Positions 1 through 12,097 of a DNA stretch of 64,000 nucleotides are shown here, piece by piece. Numbering within the stretch: the first letter of the stretch is position 1; each line of letters opens with the position of its first letter. The DNA is taken from NCBI GenBank assembly GCA_000827265.1, contig KN834749.1, positions 2,598,653-2,662,652 of the forward strand, in the 5' to 3' direction. Made by a program: the position numbers and the translations under genes. The stretch is from Collybiopsis luxurians FD-317 M1. Taxonomy: Eukaryota; Basidiomycota; Agaricomycetes; Agaricales; Omphalotaceae. The notes under the pieces are model-generated. The model was not told the DNA's origin. It made no database searches and worked only from the letters and a program-made list of their open reading frames with translations.

Positions 1-733
1 TCTATTTCGTTCCCACTGTCATTGTTTTATTAATGAACTGTCCTTGTTTCTCTTCTCGCATCTGTCGCATGACCACATGCTCCATACTTTTTATTCTCGT
101 AGCTGTCACTTAGCTATTGTCTTCCAGTAGCATTAGTTTCTCATCTTATCCTCCAGTAGCATTAGTCTCTCTTACAGCTTACTACAGTATATATACCTAC
201 CACCTGTAACCTGAGTCCCTATCTTGACCTCTCTGTCAATTGGGACCAGGTGAGTATCCTGCTTGTACCAGTAGACTATTTAATTAACTCTGTCAATTGG
301 GACCAGACTCTGCCTAAACTGATTACCGTGCTCTTGAAAGCCACTCCACTGTAAACTGCTTCGTGACAATTTACAATTTCATTGATATTGCAAGAGCTGA
401 TAATAATTATTCACTTGCTTTATCAATAACTCGATTTGAATAAGTGTATAGACAATTTATAATTGGCACATTCAAAGGAGTATTGTCCCATTTTGTTCTA
501 TTTCATGATATAGTTTTTGCTGTGGCTAGTAAGAGCTTTTGACTTACCTGAGTTCTCACAAAAAAGGTCTCAGAATAGATAAAATTGGAAGTGCAATACT
601 TGGCCTTGTTTCCCAACTATTAGTATATAAAATCTCACCCTGAATTAAGGAATTTGTACATTCACTGCATGACCATGATGTAACACCTAGTAAAATTACA
701 ATCATGAAATTACAGTATATGGAAGATAATTAC
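1..733. other. AT-rich non-coding flank with LTR-like repeats
   Basis: No convincing reading frame is seen here. The stretch lies just 3' of the NACHT gene. It holds two copies of a 15-bp word at 123-137 and 152-166, a TATATATA-like stretch near 186-195, and two copies of a 19-bp word at 231-249 and 288-306. The 19-bp word ends in TTGGGACCAG, which resembles a retrotransposon primer-binding site following an LTR end. I read it as a possible remnant of an LTR element (inference); no element proteins are visible. Confidence 0.4.
231..306. repeat. 19-bp exact direct repeat, 57 bp apart
   Basis: CTCTGTCAATTGGGACCAG occurs at 231-249 and again, unchanged, at 288-306. The TTGGGACCAG part resembles the primer-binding site following a copia-type LTR (family knowledge, from memory). 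The duplication could mark a nested or repeated LTR end. No second LTR was found in the window. Confidence 0.5.
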
Positions 734-3700
734 TTATTTCTGAAGGATATCAGCTTCTTGTCCAGGCAAAAGACTTCCTATGGCCTCATTTCTACTGGCA
801 GGAGCTACCTGGAGAGCATTTCTATGATGACCACCTTGAGTAGCTCTTGTTGCAAGTAAAAGATCTACTATGGTCAAATTTCCACTGGATATGGCAACTT
901 CAAGGGTAGCACTATCTAGAGCAGTGGCATCACCTCCATTTTCAAGTAAAAGTCTGACTATGGCCTCATTTCTAGTGTCCACAGCTGTCTGAAGAGCATT
1001 TCCATCACCCTGAGCATTGACATTGGCTCCTTTTTCAAGTAAAAGATTTACCATGGTCTGATTTTCAGTAGCTACAGCTATCTCAAGAGCACTTCCAAAA
1101 TAACCCCTCTCAGCATTGACATCAGCTCCTTTTTCAAGTAAAAGTTTGACTATATTCCAGTTTCTATCTGCTATAGCAGCCTGGAGAATACTTGCATGCC
1201 CAGCAAGTCCAGCATTGACATCAGCTTCTTTTTCAAGTAAGAGATTCACTCTAGCCCCATTTCTTATGTGCACAGCTATCTCAGCATTGACATCAAGTCC
1301 TTTTTCAAGTAAAAGTTTGACTATATTCCAGTTTCCATCTGCTATGGCAGCCTGGAGAATATTTTCTTGTTCATCAAGTTCAGCATTAACATCAGCTCCC
1401 TTGTCAAGTAAGAGATTCACTATAGCCTCATTTCTTGTGACCACAGCTATCTGAAGAGCACTTCCAAAATAACCACTCTCAGCATTGACATCAGCTCCTT
1501 TTTCAAGTAAAAGTTTGACTATATTCCAGTTTCCATCTGCTATGGCAGCTTGGAGAGCATTTCCATATTCACCACCCTCAGCATTGACATCTGCTCCTTT
1601 TTCAAGTAAGAGATTCGCTAGAGCCTCATTTCTAGTGACCACAGCTGTCTCGAGAGCATTGTCATGATACCCACCCTCAGCATTGACATCAGCTCCTTTT
1701 TCAAGTAAAAGATTCACTATGGCCTCATTTCCAATGGCTGTAGCAGCCTGGAGGGCATTGCCATAGTAACCACCCTCAGCATTGACATCAGCACCTTTTT
1801 CAAGTAAAAGGTTCACTATGGCCTGATTTCCAATGGCTGTAGCAGCCTGAAGGGCATTGCCATAGTAACCACCCTGAGCATTAACATCAGCTCCTTTTTC
1901 AAGTAAAAGTTTGACTATATCCTGGTTTTTACCAGTGATGGCAGCCCAGAGAGCTTTTCCATGTTCTCCAACCCCAGTATTGACATTTGCTCCTTTCTCA
2001 AGTAAAAGATTTACTATGGCTTTATTTCCACTAGCTATGGAAGCCAGAAGAGCATTTCCATATTTGCCACTCTGAGCATCAATATCAGCTCCTTTTTCAA
2101 GTAAAAGATTTACTATGGCCTGATTTCCGATGGCTGTAGCAGCCTGAAGGGCATTGCCATACTCACCACCCTGAGCATTAACATTAGCTCCTTTTTCAAG
2201 TAAAAGTTTGACCATATCCCAGTTCCCATCAGCTATGGATGCCTGGAGAGCATTTCCATATTTACCAATCTGAGCATTGACATTTGCTCCTTTCTCAAGT
2301 AAAAGATTCACTATGGCTTCATTTCCACTAGCTATGGAAGCCAAAAGAGCATTTCCATGTTTGCCACTCCGAGCATTGATATCAGCCCCCTTTTCAAGTA
2401 AAATATTTACTACAGCTTTATTTCTAGTGGTGGCAGCTGCCTGAAGAGCACTTCCATACTCACCACCCTGACCATTGACATTAACTCCTTTTTCAATTAG
2501 GAACTTTACCATGGCCTCATTTCCACTAATTATAGCAGCCTGAAGGGCATTGCCATAGTAACCACCCTGAATATTGATATCAACACCATGACTGAGTATC
2601 TTGTCAGCAATGCCTATATACCCATGTCTTGATGCAGCATAGAGTGTTGCCTCTAAATCACTTGTGTGGCAAGAACGGAGCAAATAATGACTTGCTGTAA
2701 CCAAACCTTCCCATATCAAATAGAAAATTGGGCCAACTTCTTCCCATTCATTTAAATCCTTTATAAGTGAGCCATCCCATGGATATATTTGAGCCCACTT
2801 TAGAAAGCATGTCCTTCCATCTGTTGCAAATTCCACTATTTTTTGATGGAGGAGACTCTCATTGTTTCTGACTTCAACAAGTCTTGCATGCCTTAGCCAA
2901 TTCATCACAGCATAGTTTGCTAAGGGATAAGCTCTCATAAATACCCAAGTCCCCATGACACTAATGGATTGCATGATATGCATCAAGTATATAATGCATG
3001 CTTGTGCAATTGTTTCATGTGCCAACAGCTCATTAATTGAGAATAACCCAGCAGTGTGAGATGAATTATATTGATTAATAAAAAACTCCCTCACAGATGC
3101 ATGTGCCAATTGCACATTTGAGTGCATGTCAACTGCCACTAGTGTAGAATCAATAATCAAATGAATCTTGAGTTTCATTCCATTGCCCTTGACCACACAG
3201 TTCTTTATCAAATCTACTGTCAGAATCTCTGCAACTTTTGTTACAGTCAAGGGCTCAAATGAATATAGAAGCCACAAGAGAATAATATGAGCATCTTTTT
3301 TATTTGGACTCTTCCAGGTCTGCTCTATTGCCTGGTTATAAGTTTGCTCCAAATCTTCTGGCAGATTATCCAATGCTTCATACACCACTCTCGCCGATCC
3401 GCAACGCTCCAGCACTCTTAGCTGGCAGTCTATCCAGCGAAACCTGCACATATGTAAGCACTGATCTTTAAGACAAATAATTTTAAACTTACTGTCCCTG
3501 TGCCTTCTTCCTCAAGGTACTTATTACCCCAGCCCTCAAACCTGCTTCAAAATCATATTTTTCTGTTTCTCCCTCCAAATATATTTCAATGTCCTTGGCA
3601 ACCCCAGAATTCCCACCATCCAATGAGATTGTTAGACATTCCCTGAAATTGAAATTTCCCATTGGACTGTAGCGGCTTGTAAAAAGAATGCAAAGTTGCT

Positions 3701-4442
3701 TGGGTAATTTTTGCAGCCATCCAAGAACCTTTGCAGGTTCACTACATTCATCTATTGCATCCAATATAAGGTAACCCCCACCAATAGCCTCTCTTAAAAC
3801 CTTGGCTAAATCTTGTACAGTAGGTGAAGATCCAGAGAGGCCTTGCTCACTACATTTGTCAAATAGGTTTTTCAATGCAGGATGAATGCCTGTACTATTT
3901 GCCCCAATTTGGAGCAAGAGAGACAACAGGAAGCCCCGAAATGTAGACTTATTGCCAGTATTGTCTCGGAAGTCAAAGTAATGATACCAGACATATTTGG
4001 AGGGAAGGTTTTCAATGATTGCAGTCCTGGTACAAGGTGAATTTCAATCTCAAATCTCAAATTATAGAACTCACGTTAAAACAGTCTTGCCTGATCCAGC
4101 TTCAATGAGTTGTCAGCAGATTAACTCATTGTACTGTGTACATGATTCATCAATACCTTTGCCTTGAATCCAAAGTATATTTGGGCTTTGCTTCCACTCG
4201 ACATATGCAGGATGGTTAAGGATCCATTGACAAGTGCCTTCAGCTCTCTTGTCAGCTGCAACTTGCATATTTATGGTGCAATCAGGAGCATTGAGCCATT
4301 TTCTTATCTTTTCTTTTTCATCATTTGCTGTCAAATATCAGAAGCCCCTGAGTCCATGCTGGCATGATGAAAGAGTGTATAACTTACAAACAACAGTGAA
4401 TGTTCCACCGTGTATGGCAAAATGAGAAGCATTTGGAAACAT
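734..4442 (-). CDS. NACHT-ankyrin NLR-like protein
   Basis: Five exons read on the minus strand: 4442-4388, 4327-4157, 4099-4075, 4026-3493 and 3443-734. They join into 1164 codons plus stop without a break. Exon 1 encodes only 18 residues (MFPNASHFAIHGGTFTVV), a pattern often seen at the N-terminus of agaric NACHT proteins. Exons 2-4 give the NACHT ATPase: the P-loop AGSGKTV is rebuilt exactly across a 57-nt intron, followed by YHYFDFRD and the Walker B-like ILDAIDE. After a helical spacer, about 20 ankyrin repeats of 33 residues run from near residue 525 to the end. NLR proteins of this layout are thought to sense non-self or stress and oligomerise through NACHT; the ligand is unknown. The last repeats decay and one repeat near 1225-1290 is shortened. 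The gene is AT-rich compared with its neighbours. Confidence in the structure is high; the role is inferred from the family. Confidence 0.93.
803..2590 (-). repeat. 99-bp tandem repeats coding ankyrin units
   Basis: Units of 99 bp encode GNALQAA...VNLLLEKGADVNA repeats. Neighbouring units near 1690-1870 are nearly identical in DNA, including synonymous sites, which points to recent duplication or gene conversion. Units toward the 3' end of the gene (803-1100) and one shortened unit near 1225-1290 are more divergent. Confidence 0.9.
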
Positions 4443-6552
4443 GCTGTTGACCAGTCTGGTATGAGATCTAGACCAAGCAAATTACAAATATCTTACATTC
4501 CACTTGTAATTACATTATGTACTGTCATTTCTAATTCTCTGTGAAGGCATGATTATTCAAAATGTGTGGATTACCATATATGTAATTAACATACCGTATA
4601 TCCTGTAAATCACTCATGGGTGGATCGTGGAAACAGAATCAAAAGCTTGTCCTTATATATAGTTAACCTGTAAAGAATCACATGACTATCCTTATTCACT
4701 ATAATATTCAATGTCCAGCCTTATCGGCTATGACATAATTACAACATCCCGGCCTCGATCAACCTATCTGATCGGCTATAAGTTGTCTGGCCACATGGCG
4801 CAAGCGGTAATAAAAATAACGAATTAAATCCAAAAAAGGAAAGAGGGAAAAGTGAAGAGAAGAGATACTTCTCCTCTATATCTCTCTAACATTAGCTCAC
4901 AACAGCTTCTACTATACCTAGAATAAATATTTCTTCCAGCAGATTGAGCGGGTTAAGCCAAATTTTTCTTCGAATAACCCGGATAGAAATCTACTAATTT
5001 GGAATATTTCGACAGATCGGGATCTTGATTTGACAGTGGACAAACCAATAAGTTTTTTCTCGAACTCGTCGAGCTCGCAAGTCTGTCCTGATTGCCTTTT
5101 CTTTCAAGATATATTTACCTTCCCATCAAACAAGACATTCAGCCAAGCGGCCAGCCTTGCTTTGCGATTTTTAGGTCACAGCTGTTTGTTTATTTGTAGC
5201 ATAGTTTTCGAAAATCGCGCCTCAGTGATCGTGCTTACATATAAGCAAACTATCAATTCATTGCTCCACGAGAATGCTGCCAAATGTAAGGTTGTCCTGG
5301 CGTCGGTGGAGCAATGAATAACATGTTTGTTTGGCAGTATAACACCATCATTAAGGTGCGTTTTTCGAAAATACTGCTAGAAATAAACAAATAGCTGCAA
5401 TAGTAGGCACCGCGCCGAAAAGATTGTCGTTTGCATCAGAGCAAAGGTCATCATACAAACTGTACGTTCATTCGACAGTTCATCAATATTTGCCTCCATA
5501 GACTCTGACATAGTAAAGCAAAAAACTTACGCGTTAGACCCCTTTGCCCAAGCAAGAGGACAGTCTACGTTGATAAGTACCTCGCTGTGTTCGCCAGATT
5601 GTACTTGAAAGTTTACGTCATGTCTAAGGCGTTAGTTTGGTTCGAACTTGGTAATCAGGACCTTGGAAGTCGCTAAAGGCACATAGAGACAAACCTCGAA
5701 GGGCTTGTTCAAAGCGTCCACCCGCAGGCCTACAGAGTTTTTTTAGCCTCTCTTCAAGCATTTTGTTGATAATTCCTTCGTCTGTTCAATAGTGAGGATA
5801 GGCTCTTGCACAATCAAAATCAGAACTCGGCCTAAATATATTGGTTAGGATGAAAGATTCCTGTGTCAGAGAATGGAGACAAGATGGAAGATGACTACTT
5901 TAAGTTACAGACCGGCCCAATGCTGGCCCTTTAAAAAGAAAGCCAATCTCTCCCGCTGTCTGGGTTTTTTCAGAATTTTGAGATAAGTAAAATAAAGCTT
6001 ATATACTGGTCTATATGCTCTGAGAACACAGTAGTCTGAGGTGGGCTTATGGTGCAGAAACTGGCCAAATAACTGAAGTTGACCGGCCCACGGGCCTGAG
6101 TATTGCTCTGATTCCCTGCACACTTAACGGGAATAACATTCCCTCCCCTATCGATACCGTTAGCGTGGAGTCAATATCACCGAAGAACTAGAAGAAACAA
6201 GAATGGGTTATATTAACCTAGAGAGGTACTTAGAGAGGTATTAGGTATTATATTTTTTGCGCGGACCATGAATTGATAGCCGCTGTATCCTAAGCGCCCG
6301 ATGTGATGGCTTCCGCGCTCACTGAGTCCTGACCGGAACATGTCCAATCATCCAGTTAAGCCTGGCTCCTGGATGGATTCTGAACCTTATCCTCGGCTTT
6401 CCTCGGCTTATGTATCCATTCGTTGCAAATATCCAAGTGAAACTGGTCTGACGTTGACAATGACCTGAGGATGACGATGTACCTACCGCAAATGTTTCGG
6501 ACTAGGGATAGAAATACCCACACCAACTCTCGACCGAACAAATCCAAAAGCC
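4443..6552. other. Non-coding interval between NLR and transketolase-like gene
   Basis: No spliced gene could be assembled. The part near 4600-4930 is AT-rich with repeated CGGCTAT words and a purine-rich run before TCTCTCTAACATTAGCTCAC, which looks like a decayed LTR, though weakly. A large foldback lies at 5179-5397 (separate entry). Near 5905-6110 two ACCGGCCCA words lie in opposite contexts. Short open frames at 5030-5317, 5905-6123 and 6356-6565 have no recognisable domain and are probably chance. Confidence 0.5.
5179..5397. repeat. Long imperfect foldback (MITE-like)
   Basis: The arm 5179-5268 pairs with 5307-5397 over about 90 bp, roughly three quarters identical by eye, around a 38-nt loop. 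Both arms contain TTGTTTATTT, TTTTCGAAAA and, next to the loop, ATTCATTGCTCCA. A structure this size fits a foldback or MITE-type DNA element (inference). No clear target-site duplication was identified. Confidence 0.65.
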
Positions 6553-9020
6553 ATGCCCGGTGCAAATTCTGAATTCCCCATTGACCTCAAGCGATATCAA
6601 AGGTCAGTTTGACTTATCGATGTTTAGGCAATGTTTGAGTGTCCCAGACTCAACCGATTGGTTTCAGGCTTTCGCTCGATCCAAGCAAACCTGAACTGAC
6701 TAATGAGCAAAGAGCATCGTTGAAATCGAATATCCAGCTGTTCCGAGACGCTATTGTGTTCTTCACTGCTACAGCTTCGGCACGAGGGCTTGCTGGTCAT
6801 ACTGGTGCATCTTTCGTCGCTGATTTGTACTATTTTGAACTAATATCTCTTCTTTAGGCGGTGCCTATGACACTGTCCCAGAAGTATGTATGCTTCTTGC
6901 GTTGATTGAGGGTGCACCCGAAAAATATGTGCACATCCTTTTCGACGAAGCTGGTGCGTAAAATGCGCCTTATATTGTCTATATACAGTGTAGTGATCTT
7001 TGAATAGGCCATCGTGTCGCTACGCAATATCTTCTGGCCGCTTTTGAGGGATCTATACCTGTTGAACAGCTTCTCCACTACCGTGAGGCCAATTCCAAGC
7101 TTCCGGGACACCCAGAACTGGGCCTCACACCTGGAGTCAAGTTTTCCTCAGGACGTTTAGGCCATATTTGGTATGTTTCAAAGACTCTGATTGATTGCGA
7201 TGTATTGCTGAAAAATTCTCCAGGCCTCTGGTCAACGGCGTCGCGATGGCTCATCGTGATAAAGCTGTCTTCTGTCTAGGATCCGATGGCTCGCAGCAGG
7301 AGGGCAACGACGCTGAAGCCGCGCGTATTGCTGTCTCTAAACACCTCAATGTCAAACTTTTCATAGATGATAACGACGTCACCATCGCTGGACACCCATC
7401 CGAATATCTTCAGGGCTTCAAAATTGCTCAAACTCTCGAAGGACACGGTCTTAAGACTGTGACCGTCGACGGGGAGAACGTAGACGCTCTATGGAGCGCC
7501 GTTGCCTCGATTGTCACCTACGATGGCCCAGCCGCTGTTATCTCGAAAAGAAAGATGGCTCCAGGCATCGGGGGTATCGAGGGTGACATCAAGGGTCATG
7601 ATGTCATTCCCGTCAAGTCTGCGATTCAGTATCTAGAGGAACGGGGCCATCCTAATGTGGGAGATATTCTTTTGAAGATCCAACCTGTCCCCCAACCTTA
7701 CCTCTACATCGGATCGACCAAGGAGCTCGGTGCCAACCGCGTGGTGTTTGGTGAATCAGTAAATGGTGTCTTGGACCGGTTGAGTAAAGAGGAGGCTGCG
7801 AAGAAGGTTATGGTCATTGATAGTATGCAGCGATGAACCTATTTTTCATATGCCCTCGTTTTGAAGACATTCCTTTCAGGTGACTTAGAAGGCTCGACCG
7901 GTCTCAAAGTTATTCACCAAAAACATCCCGAAGTCTTCGTCCCGTCTGGTGTCATGGAACGCGGAAACTTCTCTGCAGCCGCCGGATTTGGATTCGACGC
8001 TGACAAATTTGGGGTCTTTTCTACCTTTTCTGCCTTCACTGAGATGGTGATCTCGGAAATGACCATGGCACGGTTGAACAATTGCAATGTTCTGTGTCAC
8101 TTTTCTCATGCCGGTGGTAAGTTCATCGGTTAGAAAGGTGCTTTTAGATTTATTGATGATCCTTTTTTAATTCGGGTTTATAGTCGACGAGATAGCGGAT
8201 AACACTTGTCATTTCGGCATCAACAACATGTTTCTCGATAATGGCCTTTCAGATGTCGAGTCCTTCCTCTACTTTCCCGCTGATCCCCTACAAATGACAG
8301 CTGTCGTCGAACGCGTATTTTTCGAACACGGTCTCCGTTTCATCTTCTCCACCCGGTCCAAACTCCCATACATCCTTAAACCCAACAGCGAGACCAAGTT
8401 CTTCGGCGAAGATTACCAGTTTGTTCCCGGGAAAGACGAAATTATCGTTGATGGAAAAGCTGGATATGTGGTGTCGTTCGGGGACATGCTTCATAGGTCT
8501 TATGATGCTGTTCTTCGGTGCCGACAGGAGGGCTTGGATGTGGGGTTGATTAATAAACCGACGCTGAATATTGTTGATGAGCAGGTGAGAGAGCCCGGCT
8601 TGGATATGGTCTTTCAAAACGCTCACTGTGGCTCCTGCAGATACTCATGAAGGCTGGTCAGAGCCCGTTCATCCTCATCGTCGAGTCTTTGAACCAGAAG
8701 ACTGGAGTGAGTTAAAATATGATCTACAAACCGTGAACAGTTGCGCTGACCGTTTTTGAATGGGTACATAGCTTGGCTCGAAATACGGAACATGGCTGCT
8801 CGAGCGACAGCTCACACCAAAGTTTGGGTATATGGGTGCTACAAAGGAGGGTAAGTTTCAGCTCGTACCGTTTGGCGTTTGTCTTCTCGTGATGATGATG
8901 CTTATTCTCATGAAAGGGTGCGGTGGTCTCTGGGAGCAGGTTCTTCATCAGAATCTCGATCCTCAATCGATTATCGTCAAAATCAAGTCGTTGGCCCAGG
9001 CTGCTGCAGTTTCTCACTAA
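6553..9020 (+). CDS. Transketolase-like thiamine diphosphate enzyme
   Basis: Ten exons: 6553-6602, 6668-6804, 6858-6953, 7008-7170, 7224-7822, 7880-8116, 8184-8584, 8641-8706, 8772-8850 and 8917-9020. They give 643 residues. All three transketolase domains are present: a ThDP-binding N-half (GLAGHTGGAYD, then GSDGSQQEGND and DDNDVT), a pyrimidine-binding domain (DSDLEGSTGLK, MERGNFSAAAGF, FSTFSAF) and a C-terminal domain ending KYGTWLLERQLTPKFGY. Transketolases move two-carbon ketol units between sugar phosphates in the cytosol. Several usual motifs are altered: the GDG of the ThDP site reads SDG, and the GPLGQG loop reads GRLGH. It may therefore be a specialised relative with another donor or acceptor. 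The protein is slightly shorter than typical 660-690-residue fungal transketolases. Splice sites are all GT-AG and the frame is intact. Confidence 0.93.
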
Positions 9021-10016
9021 TTATTCTACGAAAACTTGCTCCTCTGCGAGCCTCAGTGCGCTTAGATACTGTAAACGAAATTTCTCCGCTGATACATGTT
9101 AAGGTTCTACATAGAGACACGTTTTACGCCTCAGGGACGTGTCGAGTCCGATGCTCAGTACTTAGGAATAGCCGAAAGGTGACCGAGATATTTCTGATCA
9201 ATTTAGATCGGATGAGTGGGAATGGTCTCGGTCTGTTCACAAGATTTCTTGAAGGCTCAGCGCTCAGTACTCAGTTCAGAGCCTCCTCATTCTACGCTAG
9301 GGCACGACCGATGCCCGATGTAGCTTGGATCAGGTTTTTGAAGCTAAGACAGTGAAAGGAAGTGAAAGGAGGTGAAAGGAGGTGAAAGGACAGACTTTGA
9401 TCGAAAGTGGGAAAACAAGATCTTCAGTAAGCGCAGAAGTTCGAGATTAAAGACTTTTTGGAGTTCGCGATGGTTTTGAAAGGATATGGTAAGTTGGCGA
9501 CGCAAGAGAGAGGAATGTGAAGCAAGAGTTCCCCGGAGAAATATAGCATAAAACCGCGCCGATGGGTACAATTTGTTGAACCCATATGCATACAGTCAAT
9601 TTTGATCGAAAGTCGTACCTCGACCGCGACTTTGACCTGATCGCTGTTGATTCTTCACTGCCGCGCAGGACAGATAGCATACCCTAAGTGCTGTATATGC
9701 ATCCCTCCTTACGAGACGCTTAACCGTAGATTTTCTTCGACAAGATACGTTCGATGTCCATTTTTCAGATGAATCTGCAAGTGGTTCAGTGTTTTTCGTC
9801 ATCGGATCGACTCGGCGGGAATTCATTAAGGAGCTCTGAAGGAACGGGGCCTAAGCTGAATGTCAATCCCGGTAAGACTACCGCCGACAATGGACGAAGA
9901 CTCACCTCGATCGTGTCCACTGCGGTGGGCATGCTTGAAAAGGCCCTGTGTTTAAGCTTTTTCCGTTCATCTCCAGTCCCTCCCCTTGATTCCTCATTAC
10001 CTTGTCGCTGCCAATT
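9021..10016. other. Intergenic, 10-bp tandem repeat
   Basis: No gene is seen. At 9351-9390 the unit (A/G)GTGAAAGGA is repeated four times in a row. The part before 10017 is the likely promoter and 5' UTR of the seven-helix gene; short open frames here show no domain. Confidence 0.5.
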
Positions 10017-11804
10017 ATGGAGACCGGAAATGTCACCGCAGCGGATATGATCTTTCCTTCCAAAGGCCTGCAGGTTCTGTGCTGCCTTATCTATCTCTTA
10101 GGTGAGTCTGTACGATCTTGGAAGTCGTTCATAAGTTCAAATGTATCTTCCATTCCTCAGGGGCTTCAATCCTCGCACATTGCTTGTCCCGTCGCATATC
10201 CGCTGAACAGTGGAATTGGAGTTCAATCAGGGATATGTCTTGGGCGCGTCTGTGCGTTCTACTCATATTCTTCGACTCATGGCTGTTTTTATTTATAAGT
10301 AAAAATTACTTTTTATGCCGTCCCGTTCTGTCCATTCTAATCTGTTCTTCATAGGCGGTATCCTGGTCTATGGCATCGGTCTTGAGAGCAAAGAAATCGT
10401 CTGCGCCCTGGGCATTTATCTTTGCGTCTTGTTTTACGCAACGTCAAAGCTTCTCATCTACTCTTTCTTGAGTAAGTTTGTACGGTTCTAAATTTCGATC
10501 TTGCGCAGATTAATTTTCGTAGTCGAAAAGGTGTACCTCGTATGGAGTCCCACTGTCAGTAGTGGAAGGAGGCTCAAATCTCCTCTCTACCTCGGCTGCA
10601 TGGTCATGATTGCTATGTACGGAGTCGTAATTGCTTCGATGGTGGCAGGTACGCGTTCGTCTGAGCCTATTCAAACGCTGGCTCATTACTTCATACCCAG
10701 GTAAAATTCACTATCTGAGAGAAAACGACGGAGTTTGTATCATCGGTCTGAAGCGCTTCAGCTCCCTCGCACTCTTGGCCTTTGATCTGTAAGTGCTCTT
10801 CACTCTGCCAGTAACAGAAGTTTCATCTTGACGGATAACTCAGCTTCATCAATATCGTTTTAACTGTGCTCTTTCTCTGGCCGGTATTCAGAGCAAATCT
10901 CACCAATCCACGACTCAAGAGGGTCGCTGTTCGTACATTGTTTGCCTCCGGTGTCGCTCTTACGACCTCTTGTGTTAGTCCCAATTTCTATGATATATGT
11001 TCCAGCGTTCGAAACTCTAACTGGTTCTTCCACAGATTAACATGCTTGTGCTGGCGATGGTAATTCTGCTCTTAAATGATGTTCCTTCATTATTCAAACT
11101 ATTTATTCTAGCTTCGAGGACATGAGAGAGGATGGGTCTGTCTCGGATCTTGCGGTGCCGATGTGAGATATGTCCTGAATTTATTTTGCAGCGTACTCAC
11201 GAGTCTTCCTAGGTCATCATTAACGCATTGGCCATTTTTTGGGTGACAAAAAACAGGGAGACTACTCAGTTCGCCGGAAGCAGTAGTAATGGCAACAATT
11301 TACACCGCGACGGTAGACGGCCACCCGAAATCAAGATAGTCACCGATTCCAATGTCGTGCTCACTTCTCAACCCCCGACGCCCCTTCCTCAAACGCTCTT
11401 AAAACCATATGATACATCGGACCTCGACAGCTCGCAGGGCAACGACGATGGGTCGCAATCTCCACCAACTTCTCCCTCGCGCAAATTCAGATTTACTCGT
11501 CCATTCTCACCAAAGGGCGGAGAATGCGAAGATCTAGAGATGCAGCAGGTGGTCGTTAAGCCTTCAATAATAGATTCTGCTGTGGCGGGCCTGTTCCGCA
11601 CCGAGCGTCATCCCTCGGATAAGGGTGTCCATGTAAGAATTTGTTCTGCTTATTCGGATCACAATTGTCGAACTCTTGCATGGATTTTAGGTCACAGTCA
11701 CTACAAAGACGATTACTGACACCTCTGAAGAGCAACAAGATTATTATGGCTCTGATGGGGAATCCCAGAGTGAAACAAAGTGTAGGGCGAAGCAATTATC
11801 GTAG
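10017..11804 (+). CDS. Seven-helix membrane protein, agaric family
   Basis: Ten exons: 10017-10101, 10161-10298, 10355-10471, 10523-10648, 10701-10788, 10844-10973, 11036-11059, 11112-11162, 11213-11632 and 11691-11804. They give 430 residues. About seven hydrophobic segments fill the first 270 residues, followed by a Ser/Pro/Thr-rich cytoplasmic-type tail of about 150 residues. Recognisable words are WVCLGSCGADVIINALAIFW and the VEKV-like IEKVYLVWSP after helix 3. Similar proteins are frequent in agaric genomes and are annotated only as membrane proteins (from memory). The topology resembles a receptor, but no ligand or G-protein link can be read from sequence. The acceptor at 10522 was chosen because an earlier AG at 10508 leads to an in-frame stop. 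Confidence 0.9.
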
Positions 11805-12097
11805 AAAAAAAAATCATAATTCTCTTCCTTTTCAATAACTGGTAGCATTTGGGACTTTTTGTAGAATCATGGGTATATACTATACAACAGCACACTCTTT
11901 CGGATATTTCATGTACATTGTTCAAGCATGATTCACGTTCAGTTTAAAGGGAAAGGTGTGTGAGGGTCCCCGCTCGTTCTCATCTGGGATCCTGTAACAT
12001 CTCGTCTCACGCGGAGCCATGGATAAGTCGAATTTTGTGGACCGGATGGCGATGTAATCGTTTTATGCTGTTTACTGGTTCCGGTCAAGACGGTCAT

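Noticed and set aside
1116..1667. Plus-strand open frames rich in SSKSLTIFQF repeats
   Set aside because: They are antisense to the ankyrin tandem repeats and mirror their 99-bp period; the minus-strand gene explains them.
803..2590. Regular repeat spacing that might suggest a CRISPR-like array
   Set aside because: The 99-bp units are coding, have no spacers, and translate as ankyrin repeats.
5030..5317. 95-residue open frame
   Set aside because: It runs through one arm and the loop of the foldback, with no domain or splice context.
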